In this document: in pieces, positions 34,640 through 42,761 of the stretch
Numbering within the stretch: position 1 is the stretch's first letter
Layout: each line of letters starts with the position of its first letter
Assembly: GCA_013416435.1 (NCBI GenBank)
Contig: JACCEN010000008.1
Location: forward strand, 180,160-244,159
Reading direction: 5' to 3'
DNA length: 64,000 nucleotides
Source of the DNA: Alcaligenaceae bacterium
GTDB lineage: Bacteria > Pseudomonadota > Gammaproteobacteria > Burkholderiales > Burkholderiaceae_B
Made by a program: the position numbers and the translations under genes
The notes under the pieces: generated by a model
Databases searched by the model: none
Told to the model about the DNA's origin: nothing
The model's input: the letters and a program-made list of their open reading frames with translations, nothing else

Positions 34640-35634
34640 TGGATGGAGCGATTTTGCGCATTCTAGGTGGCGGGCTGTCGGCGGTGGCGGCGTGCCTCGT
34701 CTTGGCGGCCGCGCCGGCGGCGGTCGCGGCGGAGAATTATCCCGCGCGCGCTTTGACGATTATTTCTCCGTTCCCGCCCGGAGGAGGAAACGACGGCGTG
34801 GCCCGCCTATTGGCGCACGAGCTTGGTGGAATCACCGGGCAGAGCGTGGTGGTGGAAAACCGTTCCGGCGCGGGCGGCAATTTGGGCACATCACAGGTCG
34901 CACGCGCTAAGGCAGACGGCTATACGCTGGTGCTGTCGCAGAACAGCGTCATGGCGGTCAACCCGGCACTCTATTCCAACACCGGTTTCGACGCCATCAA
35001 GGACTTTCAGCCCATTTCGCAGATTACGTCGGCGCCGCTCGCACTCGTCGTGTCGGCGGAGAGTCCCTATAAGACCCTGGACGCCTATCTGGAGGCGGCG
35101 CGCAAGAGTCCCGGGGCGCTGACCTATGCAACGCCGGGCAACGGCACGCTGTCGCACTTGGCAGGCACACTGCTGGAGCAGAAAGCCAGGCTGGACCTCG
35201 TGCATGTGCCTTATCGCGGCGCGGGCCCGGCCATCAACGATCTGCAAGGAGGCACGGTCGACATGCTCATCACCTCGCCGCCGTCGGTTGAAGGGTTGGT
35301 CGCATCCGGGAAGCTGCGGGTTCTCGCCATGACCCATGAGAATCGGATCGGTGTGTTCAAAACCGCCCCAACGCTGGCCGAGCTTGGAATCGACGGTATA
35401 TCCATCGAGGGCTGGTACGGCCTTTTTGTACCGGCGGGGACGCCGGCGGAACGGGTCGCTTACCTTGCGAATGCCGTCCAGCAGGCCTTGAAGTCGCCCG
35501 GCCTCATGCAAAAAATCAACAATGACGGCGCGCAGCCTGTGGGCAGTTCGCCCGAGCAACTGACGGCGAAGCTGGGACAGGAAAGCGTGTACTGGGCCGA
35601 TGTGGTGGCGAGCGCAAAGCTGAAGATCAATTGA
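34639..35634 (+). CDS. Bug-family (TctC) periplasmic receptor
   Basis: A 331-residue receptor whose start overlaps the deacylase stop. It has an Ala-rich signal peptide (cleavage near AVAAEN) and Bug motifs ISPFPPGGGNDGVARLLA, VVENRSGAGGNLG and HVPYRGAGPAINDLQGG. AAAGGAGA precedes the ATG. It is the last gene of the organosulfur-type operon, which thus carries two different uptake receptors. It may present a carboxylated N-acyl amino acid to a remote TctAB. Confidence 0.92.
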   Translation: MDGAILRILGGGLSAVAACLVLAAAPAAVAAENYPARALTIISPFPPGGGNDGVARLLAHELGGITGQSVVVENRSGAGGNLGTSQVARAKADGYTLVLSQNSVMAVNPALYSNTGFDAIKDFQPISQITSAPLALVVSAESPYKTLDAYLEAARKSPGALTYATPGNGTLSHLAGTLLEQKARLDLVHVPYRGAGPAINDLQGGTVDMLITSPPSVEGLVASGKLRVLAMTHENRIGVFKTAPTLAELGIDGISIEGWYGLFVPAGTPAERVAYLANAVQQALKSPGLMQKINNDGAQPVGSSPEQLTAKLGQESVYWADVVASAKLKIN

Positions 35635-35724
35635 TTGGTTCGGAGGTCTGCGCTGTAGTTCAAACCACAGCGCAGGCCTCATCAAATGCCAAGCGGGTTG
35701 AAGCTGGATTTGGACAGTGCGGAG

Positions 35725-37443
35725 TCACGCATGGATTCCGCCCTTGCGACTACGTAATAATCGGCCCGGCAGTGCTCCAGTGGCTTGCCCATGTTCGAAA
35801 ATGGGCTCGCCATTGACCAGTGTGGCCACATAGCCGTCTGCGCGCTGGACCAGCCTGCGTCCGCCCGCTGGCAGGTCGAACACCATCTCAGGGCCATGCA
35901 GTCTGAGCGCTTTGGGATCGATCACATTGATGTCGGCCTTGAGGCCCGGCTTCAGCATGCCACGATCATGCAGTCCATAGACTCGTGCGGTATCGGACGT
36001 CTGTCGTTTTATCACCCGCTCCAGCGGTAGCTTATGGCCGCGTTCGCGGTCGCGCGTCCAATAGCTGATCATGAAGGTAGGCAGGCTGATGTCACAAATG
36101 TAGCCGCAATGGGCGCCGCCGTCTGACAGGCTGTTCACGGTACTATCATGTTGCAGCATTTCGTGCACATGGTCCAAATGTCCATAGGAATAATTGAAGG
36201 AAGGGTAGTACAAAAAGGCCTTTCCGTCTTTCTCGAGCATCAAATCGTAGATGATGTCCAGCGGCTGGCGGCCAGTTCGCGCCGCCATTGCGGCTACGCT
36301 GTTGTCGGCGCTGGGCTCGTAGTCGGGCTCATCCCCAAGGGGGAAGATTTTATGGAAGCTGCTGAATAGTGTCGTGGCCCGAAGATCAAGCAACCCAACT
36401 TGTTCGTTCAAGAGCTTGCTGCGTATGGCCGGATTACGCAGTTGGGCAATCATCTGCTCGAACGGTAAGGCTTGCAGCTGCTTGAATGTTGGGTGGGCAA
36501 TGAAGGGATGCAGGCTGCTTTGCCACGAGAACAGGATACCAAGAGGCCTGCCACTTATGCCGCCAAGCAAGGGCACATTCTGCTTGCGAGCTTGCTCGAG
36601 TTGGTCCAGGAGTTCGCGCCAGATATGGGGCGCGCCATCCGTTTGCTGCAGGTTGAACAGGACAGGCAGGTCGTTATGCCGCGCCAAGGCTTTGAGCCAG
36701 GGCATTTCTTGCTCCATGGCGGGATGGTTGGCCGTCATCTGGAACACGCCGTGGCCGGCTTCGCCCAGCACAGTTCCCAGAGACATCAATTCTTCTTCAG
36801 TGGCAAAGGTGCCCGGCGGGTACTTACGCTCATCATACTTGTGCAGGAATGTCTTGGAGGTGGAAAAGCCCATCGCCCCCGCATCCAAGGCCTGCCGCAG
36901 CAAATCTCGCATCTCCTGCAAGTCCTTTGGAGCGGCTTCGTCATGATGGATAGCACGGTCGCCCATGACATACGCCCGTAGGGCTGAGTGCGGTAGTTGG
37001 GCGCCGATATCCAGCGCCATGGGGCGCCGATCCAACGCGTCGAGGTATTCGGGGAATGCTTCCCACTCCCATTCGATGCCTTCGGACAGCACGGTGCCGG
37101 GAATGTCTTCTACCCCTTCCATCACCTTGATCAGCCAGTCGCGCCGTTCCTCTTTCACAGGAGCGAAACCCACGCCGCAATTGCCCATGATTGCCGTGGT
37201 TACGCCGTGCCAAGTGGACGGGCTGAGGTAAGGATCCCAGGTCGCCTGGCCGTCATAGTGGGTATGGATATCGACCCACCCTGGCGCCACGAGGCAACCT
37301 TCGGCGTCCATTTCCCGCCGCCCCGAGGGAATCGTACCTCCTACCTGAACAATTTTTCCTGAGCAGATGCCCACGTCGCCACAGAATCCGGGCTGCCCGC
37401 TCCCGTCCACTATCGTACCGCCTCGAATTACCACGTCGTACAT
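35725..37443 (-). CDS. D-aminoacylase-like amidohydrolase family protein
   Basis: A 572-residue metal-dependent hydrolase of the N-acyl-D-amino-acid deacylase group. Metal motif DIHTHYDGQATWDP, the family GNCGVGFAPV with the conserved Cys, MTANHPAM and a C-terminal SDGGAHCGY are visible. GMLKPGLKADINVIDP is the usual amidohydrolase C-terminal strand. It is longer than classical D-aminoacylase (about 480) and may hydrolyse other N-acyl or cyclic amides. It is divergent from a LysR gene across a strong palindrome, and a Bug receptor lies beyond. Confidence 0.85.
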   Translation of the reverse strand: MYDVVIRGGTIVDGSGQPGFCGDVGICSGKIVQVGGTIPSGRREMDAEGCLVAPGWVDIHTHYDGQATWDPYLSPSTWHGVTTAIMGNCGVGFAPVKEERRDWLIKVMEGVEDIPGTVLSEGIEWEWEAFPEYLDALDRRPMALDIGAQLPHSALRAYVMGDRAIHHDEAAPKDLQEMRDLLRQALDAGAMGFSTSKTFLHKYDERKYPPGTFATEEELMSLGTVLGEAGHGVFQMTANHPAMEQEMPWLKALARHNDLPVLFNLQQTDGAPHIWRELLDQLEQARKQNVPLLGGISGRPLGILFSWQSSLHPFIAHPTFKQLQALPFEQMIAQLRNPAIRSKLLNEQVGLLDLRATTLFSSFHKIFPLGDEPDYEPSADNSVAAMAARTGRQPLDIIYDLMLEKDGKAFLYYPSFNYSYGHLDHVHEMLQHDSTVNSLSDGGAHCGYICDISLPTFMISYWTRDRERGHKLPLERVIKRQTSDTARVYGLHDRGMLKPGLKADINVIDPKALRLHGPEMVFDLPAGGRRLVQRADGYVATLVNGEPIFEHGQATGALPGRLLRSRKGGIHA

Positions 37444-37497
37444 ATCGGTCGTCTCCTGATTTATCCAGTATTGATCCTCATGAATAAATTCTAGTTT

Positions 37498-37521
37498 TGC
37501 ATTTGATTTGAATCAAATGCA
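37498..37521. promoter_or_regulatory. Perfect 11-bp inverted repeat in divergent promoter region
   Basis: TGCATTTGATT at 37498-37508 and AATCAAATGCA at 37511-37521 are perfect complements around TG. It lies 34 bases before the LysR start and 55 bases before the amidohydrolase start. Size and position suit a LysR-type operator (T-N11-A class) that controls both genes. Confidence 0.6.
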
Positions 37522-37554
37522 TAATTAACCTCATATCAATGATAAAAACTCATT

Positions 37555-38478
37555 ATGCTAAGTCTACGCACCCTGAAGCATTTTTCGACGTTGGTGGAGG
37601 AGCGCCACTATTCCCGAGCGGCAGCACAATTGCACCTTACGCAGTCTGCATTAAGCCGTAGCATCCAGTCGCTGGAAGATGCGTTGGGTTTGAAATTGCT
37701 GGATCGCAGCGCTACCGGCGTCCGTCTGACCAATCCTGGCCGGAGCGTCTTGGCGCATGCCCGTCGAGTGTTGGCCGAGGCGGCGGCACTGCAGCGTGAG
37801 AGCGAGTTGATACGCGGTCTGGACAGTGGTGATGTCGCCATGGGCGCGGGAATCTTTCCCGCGGCCGGATTCCTGTCACCTCTCCTGACTCAGTTGGCGC
37901 GGGATTATCCCGGCATCAGCATGCGTGTCGAGATCGAGGGCTGGACGACCTTGGTCGAGATGCTGGCGCAGGACAAACTGGATTTTGTCGTCGCCGTAAC
38001 CCATAGCCTGCCGCCCTCGGCCGAGTTCACGGTGCGTCCGCTTCCGCCACAGCATGCCGGCCTGTTCGTCCGCGCAGGCCATCCCCTGCTGGCCATTCGA
38101 GGCAAGGGCGCTTTGCGCGCCGCTTTGATGAATTACCGATTGGCTGCTGCGCCCTTGCCCCCAAGGGCCCGAGCCCAATTGGCGGCGTTGTACCGGTTAC
38201 CCAATATCGAAGACGTTCCTATCGCCCTGGAGTGCAATAGCGTGGCTGCGCTGCGCGCCGTAGCGCTGGGCAGCGACGTGATATTTTTCAGTATGCGGGA
38301 ATCCATCAGTTGTGAATTGAGCGAAGGCAGCCTTGTCCAGCTTCCGATCCCATATTCTGATGAGACGGAACTAACGTGCAGCATCATCCATCATTCTCGA
38401 CGCACGCTGTCGCCTGCCAGTCTGCAAGTGATCAGCATGGTGGAGGACTTGATGCGAGGCGGCACAATCAGTCCTTGA
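37555..38478 (+). CDS. LysR-family transcriptional regulator
   Basis: A 307-residue LysR protein. HTH residues LRTLKHFSTLVEERHYSRAA and LTQSALSRSIQSLEDALGLK are at the N-terminus. The effector domain includes LDFVVAVTHSLPPS and ECNSVAALRAVALGSDV. It is divergent from the amidohydrolase and convergent with a Bug gene, so it is the likely local regulator of both. Confidence 0.9.
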   Translation: MLSLRTLKHFSTLVEERHYSRAAAQLHLTQSALSRSIQSLEDALGLKLLDRSATGVRLTNPGRSVLAHARRVLAEAAALQRESELIRGLDSGDVAMGAGIFPAAGFLSPLLTQLARDYPGISMRVEIEGWTTLVEMLAQDKLDFVVAVTHSLPPSAEFTVRPLPPQHAGLFVRAGHPLLAIRGKGALRAALMNYRLAAAPLPPRARAQLAALYRLPNIEDVPIALECNSVAALRAVALGSDVIFFSMRESISCELSEGSLVQLPIPYSDETELTCSIIHHSRRTLSPASLQVISMVEDLMRGGTISP

Positions 38479-38501
38479 GCCTCCTGGGTTGTACCGGAGG
38501 C
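38479..38501. terminator. Possible weak bidirectional hairpin between convergent genes
   Basis: GCCTCC at 38479-38484 pairs with GGAGGC at 38496-38501 over an 11-base loop, between the ends of the LysR and Bug genes. There is no T-tract, so support is weak. Confidence 0.25.
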
Positions 38502-38525
38502 CTTGAGCGTTCGGATTCTTGTGCT

Positions 38526-39530
38526 TCAGCGATCGAGCTTCAAATCAAGCGCCTTGATAATCTGGCCCCAGTGTTCGTAATCCCGGCGTACGATTCCTGC
38601 AAACTCCTTTGGACCCGTCCCGCTCACCTGGACACCCTGAGACTCAAAGCTTTCCGTGACTTCCGGTTCGCGCAAGGCACGTCGGAATACGCCGGCAATC
38701 TGCTCAGCCAGCTCCTCGGGCACGCCGCCTGGAGCGAAAATGGCCTGCCATCCCACAACATCGAGCCCTTGAATGCCTTGCTCGGAAAGCGTCGGCAGAT
38801 CTGGTAGCACTTTCAAGCGTTCGTCTGTCGCTGTGCCAAAAAGCCTGAGCTTCCCTGCGCGGGCTTGGTTGACGGCAGTGGCCGTGTCGACGAACGCAAA
38901 ATGGATGTCTCCGGAAAGCAGGCCCACCAATGCATCGGCTGAGCCTTTATAAGGAATATGAACCGCGTCTATGCCGGTGTTGCGCATGAGTATTTCAGAG
39001 TTCAGGTGTGCGGTGGACCCCACATTGTAGGAGCCATAATTGAGCTTGCCGGGGTGCTGCCGTGCATATTCGATGAGCTCTTGCGTTGAGCCGAAGGGGG
39101 CGGTGTTATTCACGGCCAGAATCGTCGCGGAGTCGACGACTTTCAAGATAGGTGTGAAGTCCTTGAATGCATCATAGGATAGGTTCTTGAAGAGATGCGG
39201 ATTTTGGGCATGGGTGAGCACATAGGTATATAGCAGCGTATAGCCATCGGGTTTTGCTCTTGCCACGGCATCGGCGCCAATGGTGGTGCTGGCGCCGGGT
39301 TTGTTCTCAACAATGACAGGAACGCCTGTCTGCTTGTTGACCTGTTGTGCCAGCCTGCGCACTAGACCGTCGGCGCCCGACCCCGCACTGAAGGGCGCCA
39401 CGATGGTCACCGGCTTGCCGGACGCTGGCCATTCCGCGGAACTGGCAAAGGCTGATGTTGCAAAAGGCAAGGTGCCGATAACCAGAGTGCAGGCGAACGA
39501 ACGGCAGATACCTGGGATCGAATTATTCAT
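38526..39530 (-). CDS. Bug-family (TctC) periplasmic receptor
   Basis: A 334-residue receptor with a signal peptide ending near AFASS. Bug motifs: VAPFSAGSGADGLVRRLA, VVENKPGASTTIG (divergent in the Gly loop), HIPYKGSADALVGLLSGD. GGAGACAAC precedes the ATG. It is one half of an amidohydrolase-LysR-Bug module, and may capture the N-acylated substrate or the acid released. Confidence 0.92.
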   Translation of the reverse strand: MNNSIPGICRSFACTLVIGTLPFATSAFASSAEWPASGKPVTIVAPFSAGSGADGLVRRLAQQVNKQTGVPVIVENKPGASTTIGADAVARAKPDGYTLLYTYVLTHAQNPHLFKNLSYDAFKDFTPILKVVDSATILAVNNTAPFGSTQELIEYARQHPGKLNYGSYNVGSTAHLNSEILMRNTGIDAVHIPYKGSADALVGLLSGDIHFAFVDTATAVNQARAGKLRLFGTATDERLKVLPDLPTLSEQGIQGLDVVGWQAIFAPGGVPEELAEQIAGVFRRALREPEVTESFESQGVQVSGTGPKEFAGIVRRDYEHWGQIIKALDLKLDR

Positions 39531-40014
39531 GTGTTGTCTCCAATTTGCTCATCGAATACGAAAGAGTCGATGGAAATAATCAAACGGCGTGCAAGCACGC
39601 CGGATAACCTCTTCGGGCTTGTGGGCATTCTATTCATCCAGGAAGTGCTTCGTCCAATGCATAAATATTGGAATAACAAGAAAAAAACTCATGATGCATC
39701 AGTGGTGGGGCGTGGCGGCTACGTAGCTGTACATACGGTTCACCAGGAGTATTGGAGCAGCGAGAAGGCCGAGGCATAAAACTGTGCTTTGTATTGATTA
39801 CTTAGTGCACCCAATATCTGATATCGGATCGATATAGGCAGGTCCTCCGGCGGTAAACCGAGTGCCAGAAAGAACGAAGAGCCATGGGGATTTATCTCGC
39901 TCAAGGCGTCCGGATCGAGGAAGCCGCCGAGCAGGCGGCGCCCCAAGGGGCCGCTACCGCCATCAGTGGTGTGGGGATAGGCAGGAAGTGCAGCCGGCCC
40001 TGCACGCCCATGGC
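39531..40014. other. Gene-poor degenerate stretch
   Basis: Short open frames exist on both strands, but none shows a family I recognise, a convincing RBS or coherent codon use. It lies between an intact Bug gene and two gene remnants, so it is probably decayed coding DNA. Confidence 0.4.
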
Positions 40015-40281
40015 TGTGCGCAACTGGTTGTAGAAGCTTCCATATTCTGGGCCTTGTTTTACGAAAGCTTGGCGCACCGGCGTAACGCCAACCCGACAAA
40101 AACCGAGGCCTTGGCAATCGGGGCGGCCATAGCGGCCGTTGCGTGCTTCGTGGATTTGCGGTGCACGCCGAAGCGGCTGACGCCTGGCTTTGAGCGGCAC
40201 CTTAGCACCAAATCGCTCGTGATGGTCTATGCGGCGTTCGGTATCGGCTTGGCATTGCATGGCCTTTTCCGTAACCGGTGA
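40015..40281 (+). pseudogene. C-terminal remnant of an uncharacterised membrane protein
   Basis: The frame reads VVEASIFWALFYESLAHRR, then a helix (ALAIGAAIAAVACFVDL), TPKRLTPGFERHLSTKSL and a final helix VYAAFGIGLALHGLF. The pattern of a Val-Asp-rich helix followed by PKRxTPGFExxLS matches the C-terminus of small uncharacterised proteobacterial membrane proteins. The upstream part of the frame is not protein-like, so the N-terminus seems lost. Confidence 0.45.
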
Positions 40282-40295
40282 CCTGCCGAGCGGGC

Positions 40296-40620
40296 TTAAT
40301 TGACGCCGATCCCGGCGGCCTTTATCAACATGCCCCAGCGCTTGTCGTCGGCCTCGACCAGCTTGTTGGCTGCGTCGGGACCTTCGAAGTTGGCAACGCC
40401 GCCGGATTCGATGATTTTTGCCTGAATCTTTTCGTCAGCCAGAGTCGCTTTTATCGCCTCCGACAATTTTTGCACCACGGCTGCGGGGGTGCCGGCGGGC
40501 GCGGCAAGCACGGTCCACGAGGTTGTCTCGAGCTCGGGGAACTTCAGCTCGACCACCGTGGGTACGACCCTGCCGCGGGTCCAGCAGCTTGCCATTCTTC
40601 AAGATATAGGCGTTGTTCAT
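40296..40620 (-). pseudogene. Deletion scar joining an amidohydrolase N-terminus to a Bug C-terminus
   Basis: On the minus strand ATG 40620 opens MNNAYILKNGKLLDPRQGR, a typical amidohydrolase/dihydroorotase-like start. After about 20 codons the sequence switches, out of frame, to PTVVELKFPELETTSWTVLA and APAGTPAAVVQKLSEAIKAT, the last roughly 85 residues of a Bug receptor, which stops at 40296. A deletion appears to have removed the rest of both genes. It sits just downstream of the FAD oxidase gene on the same strand. Confidence 0.72.
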
Positions 40621-40642
40621 TGGTATCGTGTCTCGTCGGTAT

Positions 40643-41824
40643 TCAAAGTATGCCCAGCTCGGGATAAGGCTGATTGTTCTCGACACGTTCGTAGCCGAGG
40701 CGAGCGAGGTCCAGGGTCTCGAAGCGGCCCTTGAGGATGAGTTCGGCGATTGCGCGTCCGGCGGCCGGGGCATGCATCATTCCATGTCCCGAGAAGCCGG
40801 CGACGGTATACAGGTTGGGAAGCCTGGAGTTCCAGGCGCCGATGACCGCGTTGCCGTCCAGCTCGTTGACTTCATAAAGCCCCGACCAGGTGCGGTGGCA
40901 CTTGGCCGCCTCGAAAGCTGGAAAGCGATGCGCCACGGCCGGCCAGACGACGTTTTCAAAGTAATCGTGGTCCACGTCGAAGTTGTATCCGCGCGTGGCG
41001 CTACCGTCGACCAGGCCGCCCGAATAGCCTTGACCCTCAGAGCGGAAAGCAAGGCGTGAAAGGTCCTTGACGTAAGGCAGGTGCCCGACCTTGCTGCCAG
41101 GCGTGAAGTAGTGTTCGAAGCGGCGCACGGGAGACACGGGGAGGTCCATGCCGAACAGCTTGGCGACGTCGCCGGACCAGGCGCCGGTTGCGTTGACGAA
41201 CGCATCGGCTTGCACGGTTTCGCCGTTGTCCAGCTGTACCGATACTGCTTTTGCATGAGTCGCCTCGGCGCTGACGACGCGTGCCGCGACGTAGGTCGCG
41301 CCGAGCTCTATCGCCTTGCGGCGAAAGCCCCACAGCAGGCCGTTCGGATCACACCATCCGTCGTGAGGGGTATGGGCACCGGCGCCAAGGTCGTCTACAT
41401 GCATGGCGGGAAATCGGTCCCTCAGTTCGGAGGGAGAGAGCAAATCCACCGTTGCTCCTTGGGCACGCTGGAACTCGGCGTTTTTCTCGAGCTGTGAAGC
41501 GTGTTCCGGCGGAACAATGAACAGGTAGCCCCCTTCGACCCAGTCTACGTGAGCCGGATGCTTGTCGGTGGACATCGTGCTCTCGAAATTCTTGATGAAG
41601 TCGATGCTGAAGAGCGACATCGCAATGTTCTCTTCGCCGGTGAACTGCACCCGGCATCCGCCGGACGACCGCAGCGCGGACGCATATTCATAAGTCGGGT
41701 CCGGTTCGATCACGCAGACGGACAACTGCGGGTCCTCCTTCAGCAGGAAGTAGGCGACTGCGGATCCGATTACGCCACCGCCAATGACAGCGACGTCGAA
41801 CCTTTTCTGGGGGTTTGTGCTCAT
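40643..41824 (-). CDS. FAD-dependent oxidoreductase, D-amino-acid oxidase (DAO) family
   Basis: A 393-residue flavoprotein. The FAD-binding Rossmann motif AVIGGGVIGSAVAYFLL lies near the N-terminus and the C-terminal GFSGHGMMHAPAAGRAIAELI closes the FAD site. RSSGGCRVQFTGEEN is typical of sarcosine/glycine oxidase-like enzymes. It oxidises a primary or secondary amine of an amino acid. GGAGAG precedes Met 41824; a 20-codon longer frame runs into the operator region. It is divergent from a GntR regulator; the downstream Bug/amidohydrolase genes that followed it have been deleted. Confidence 0.86.
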   Translation of the reverse strand: MSTNPQKRFDVAVIGGGVIGSAVAYFLLKEDPQLSVCVIEPDPTYEYASALRSSGGCRVQFTGEENIAMSLFSIDFIKNFESTMSTDKHPAHVDWVEGGYLFIVPPEHASQLEKNAEFQRAQGATVDLLSPSELRDRFPAMHVDDLGAGAHTPHDGWCDPNGLLWGFRRKAIELGATYVAARVVSAEATHAKAVSVQLDNGETVQADAFVNATGAWSGDVAKLFGMDLPVSPVRRFEHYFTPGSKVGHLPYVKDLSRLAFRSEGQGYSGGLVDGSATRGYNFDVDHDYFENVVWPAVAHRFPAFEAAKCHRTWSGLYEVNELDGNAVIGAWNSRLPNLYTVAGFSGHGMMHAPAAGRAIAELILKGRFETLDLARLGYERVENNQPYPELGIL

Positions 41825-41865
41825 GTCTCTCCAGCCAATAGTTGATGCGGAATGATCGTATCCGT

Positions 41866-42009
41866 TATTGGATCCATTTGTCAACGGGAAGGGGGTCAGA
41901 CCCCATGTGGGTCTGACCCCGGGGTCCGCACGTTGATGCTGGGGTCAGACCCCGTACGGGGTCTGACCCCTTGACCCGCGCCGGACCCAATCTCACCCCT
42001 ATTGGATCC
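41866..42009. promoter_or_regulatory. Divergent control region with duplicated TATTGGATCC motif
   Basis: The 10-mer TATTGGATCC occurs at 41866-41875 and again at 42000-42009. The first copy is part of the palindrome TGGATCCA. The copies flank two palindromic repeats and lie 41-60 bases from the starts of the FAD oxidase and GntR genes, respectively. Placement suits GntR (FCD) operators for both promoters. Confidence 0.5.
41892..41970. repeat. Two palindromic repeat units in a divergent intergenic region
   Basis: One 29-base unit lies at 41892-41920 and one canonical 30-base unit at 41941-41970, separated by 20 bases. Both sit between the two TATTGGATCC motifs. Confidence 0.88.
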
Positions 42010-42069
42010 TGTGTCGGATTCAATTTATCATCTCATCTCCGGAACCGTTTGCTATGAAGGGAATCAGCA

Positions 42070-42708
42070 ATGAATGAAGAAGTGGGTCGCGCTTTGTCTG
42101 CGGACGCAATCACGTCGGAGTTGCGCACCATGATTCTGTCAGGCGCTTATCCCATCGGCGTGCAGTTGAAGCAAGAGGCGCTGGCCAAGCGGTTCGGCGT
42201 CAGCCGAATCCCCGTGCGCGAAGCATTGAAGCGCCTGCAGGTCGAAGGCTTGGTCGAGCACACACCGCATCAAGGGTCGATCGTTGCCGGGCTGACCATA
42301 CCGCAGCTTCTGGAAACGCTCGATATCCGGATTGGCCTGGAAACACGCGCACTGAAACTCGCAATACCCAATATGCAGGAATCCGATTTTCGTGCCGCCG
42401 AGGATATCCTGGCCAGGTACGACCAGAGCGATTCGCCCCGGGAATGGGCCGAGCTGAACCTTGAGTTCCACATGTGCCTGTACCGGCCCTGTGCGTTGCC
42501 AAGGCTGCTGAAGATGATAGAAGAAATGGTGCGCGGCATTGCCATGCACCTGCGCGCGCTGCAAAGCTATCGGGTGGGCCGGAAATTGCCCCAATCGGAG
42601 CACCGTGAAATCCTTAAAGCATGCATGGCGCAGGACGCCGACCTTGCGGTCAAACTGCTGGAGCAGCACGTGGACCATACCAAGGAAGTCCTGAAAAGCG
42701 CTGCCTGA
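42070..42708 (+). CDS. GntR-family regulator, FCD (FadR-C-like) subfamily
   Basis: A 212-residue regulator. The winged HTH at residues 10-75 includes LAKRFGVSRIPVREALKRLQ and the wing HTPHQGSIVAG. The FCD domain shows the metal-binding His pattern (EFHMCLY, SEHREIL, EQHVDH), so a carboxylate effector bound through a metal is likely. It is divergent from the FAD oxidase and convergent with the aldehyde dehydrogenase. It probably represses the oxidase and itself. Confidence 0.9.
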   Translation: MNEEVGRALSADAITSELRTMILSGAYPIGVQLKQEALAKRFGVSRIPVREALKRLQVEGLVEHTPHQGSIVAGLTIPQLLETLDIRIGLETRALKLAIPNMQESDFRAAEDILARYDQSDSPREWAELNLEFHMCLYRPCALPRLLKMIEEMVRGIAMHLRALQSYRVGRKLPQSEHREILKACMAQDADLAVKLLEQHVDHTKEVLKSAA

Positions 42709-42723
42709 CGACGCCGGCGAGGT

Positions 42724-42753
42724 GGGGTCAGACCCCGTACGGGGTCTGACCCC
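42724..42753. repeat. Palindromic repeat between convergent genes
   Basis: Canonical 30-bp unit filling most of the 53-base gap between the GntR and aldehyde dehydrogenase stop codons. As RNA it would form a strong hairpin from either strand. Confidence 0.88.
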
Positions 42754-42761
42754 AGGACGGC

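Noticed and set aside
39531..39779. An 82-codon plus frame upstream of the minus-strand Bug gene
   Set aside because: No recognisable domain, no RBS, and atypical composition; described instead as degenerate DNA.
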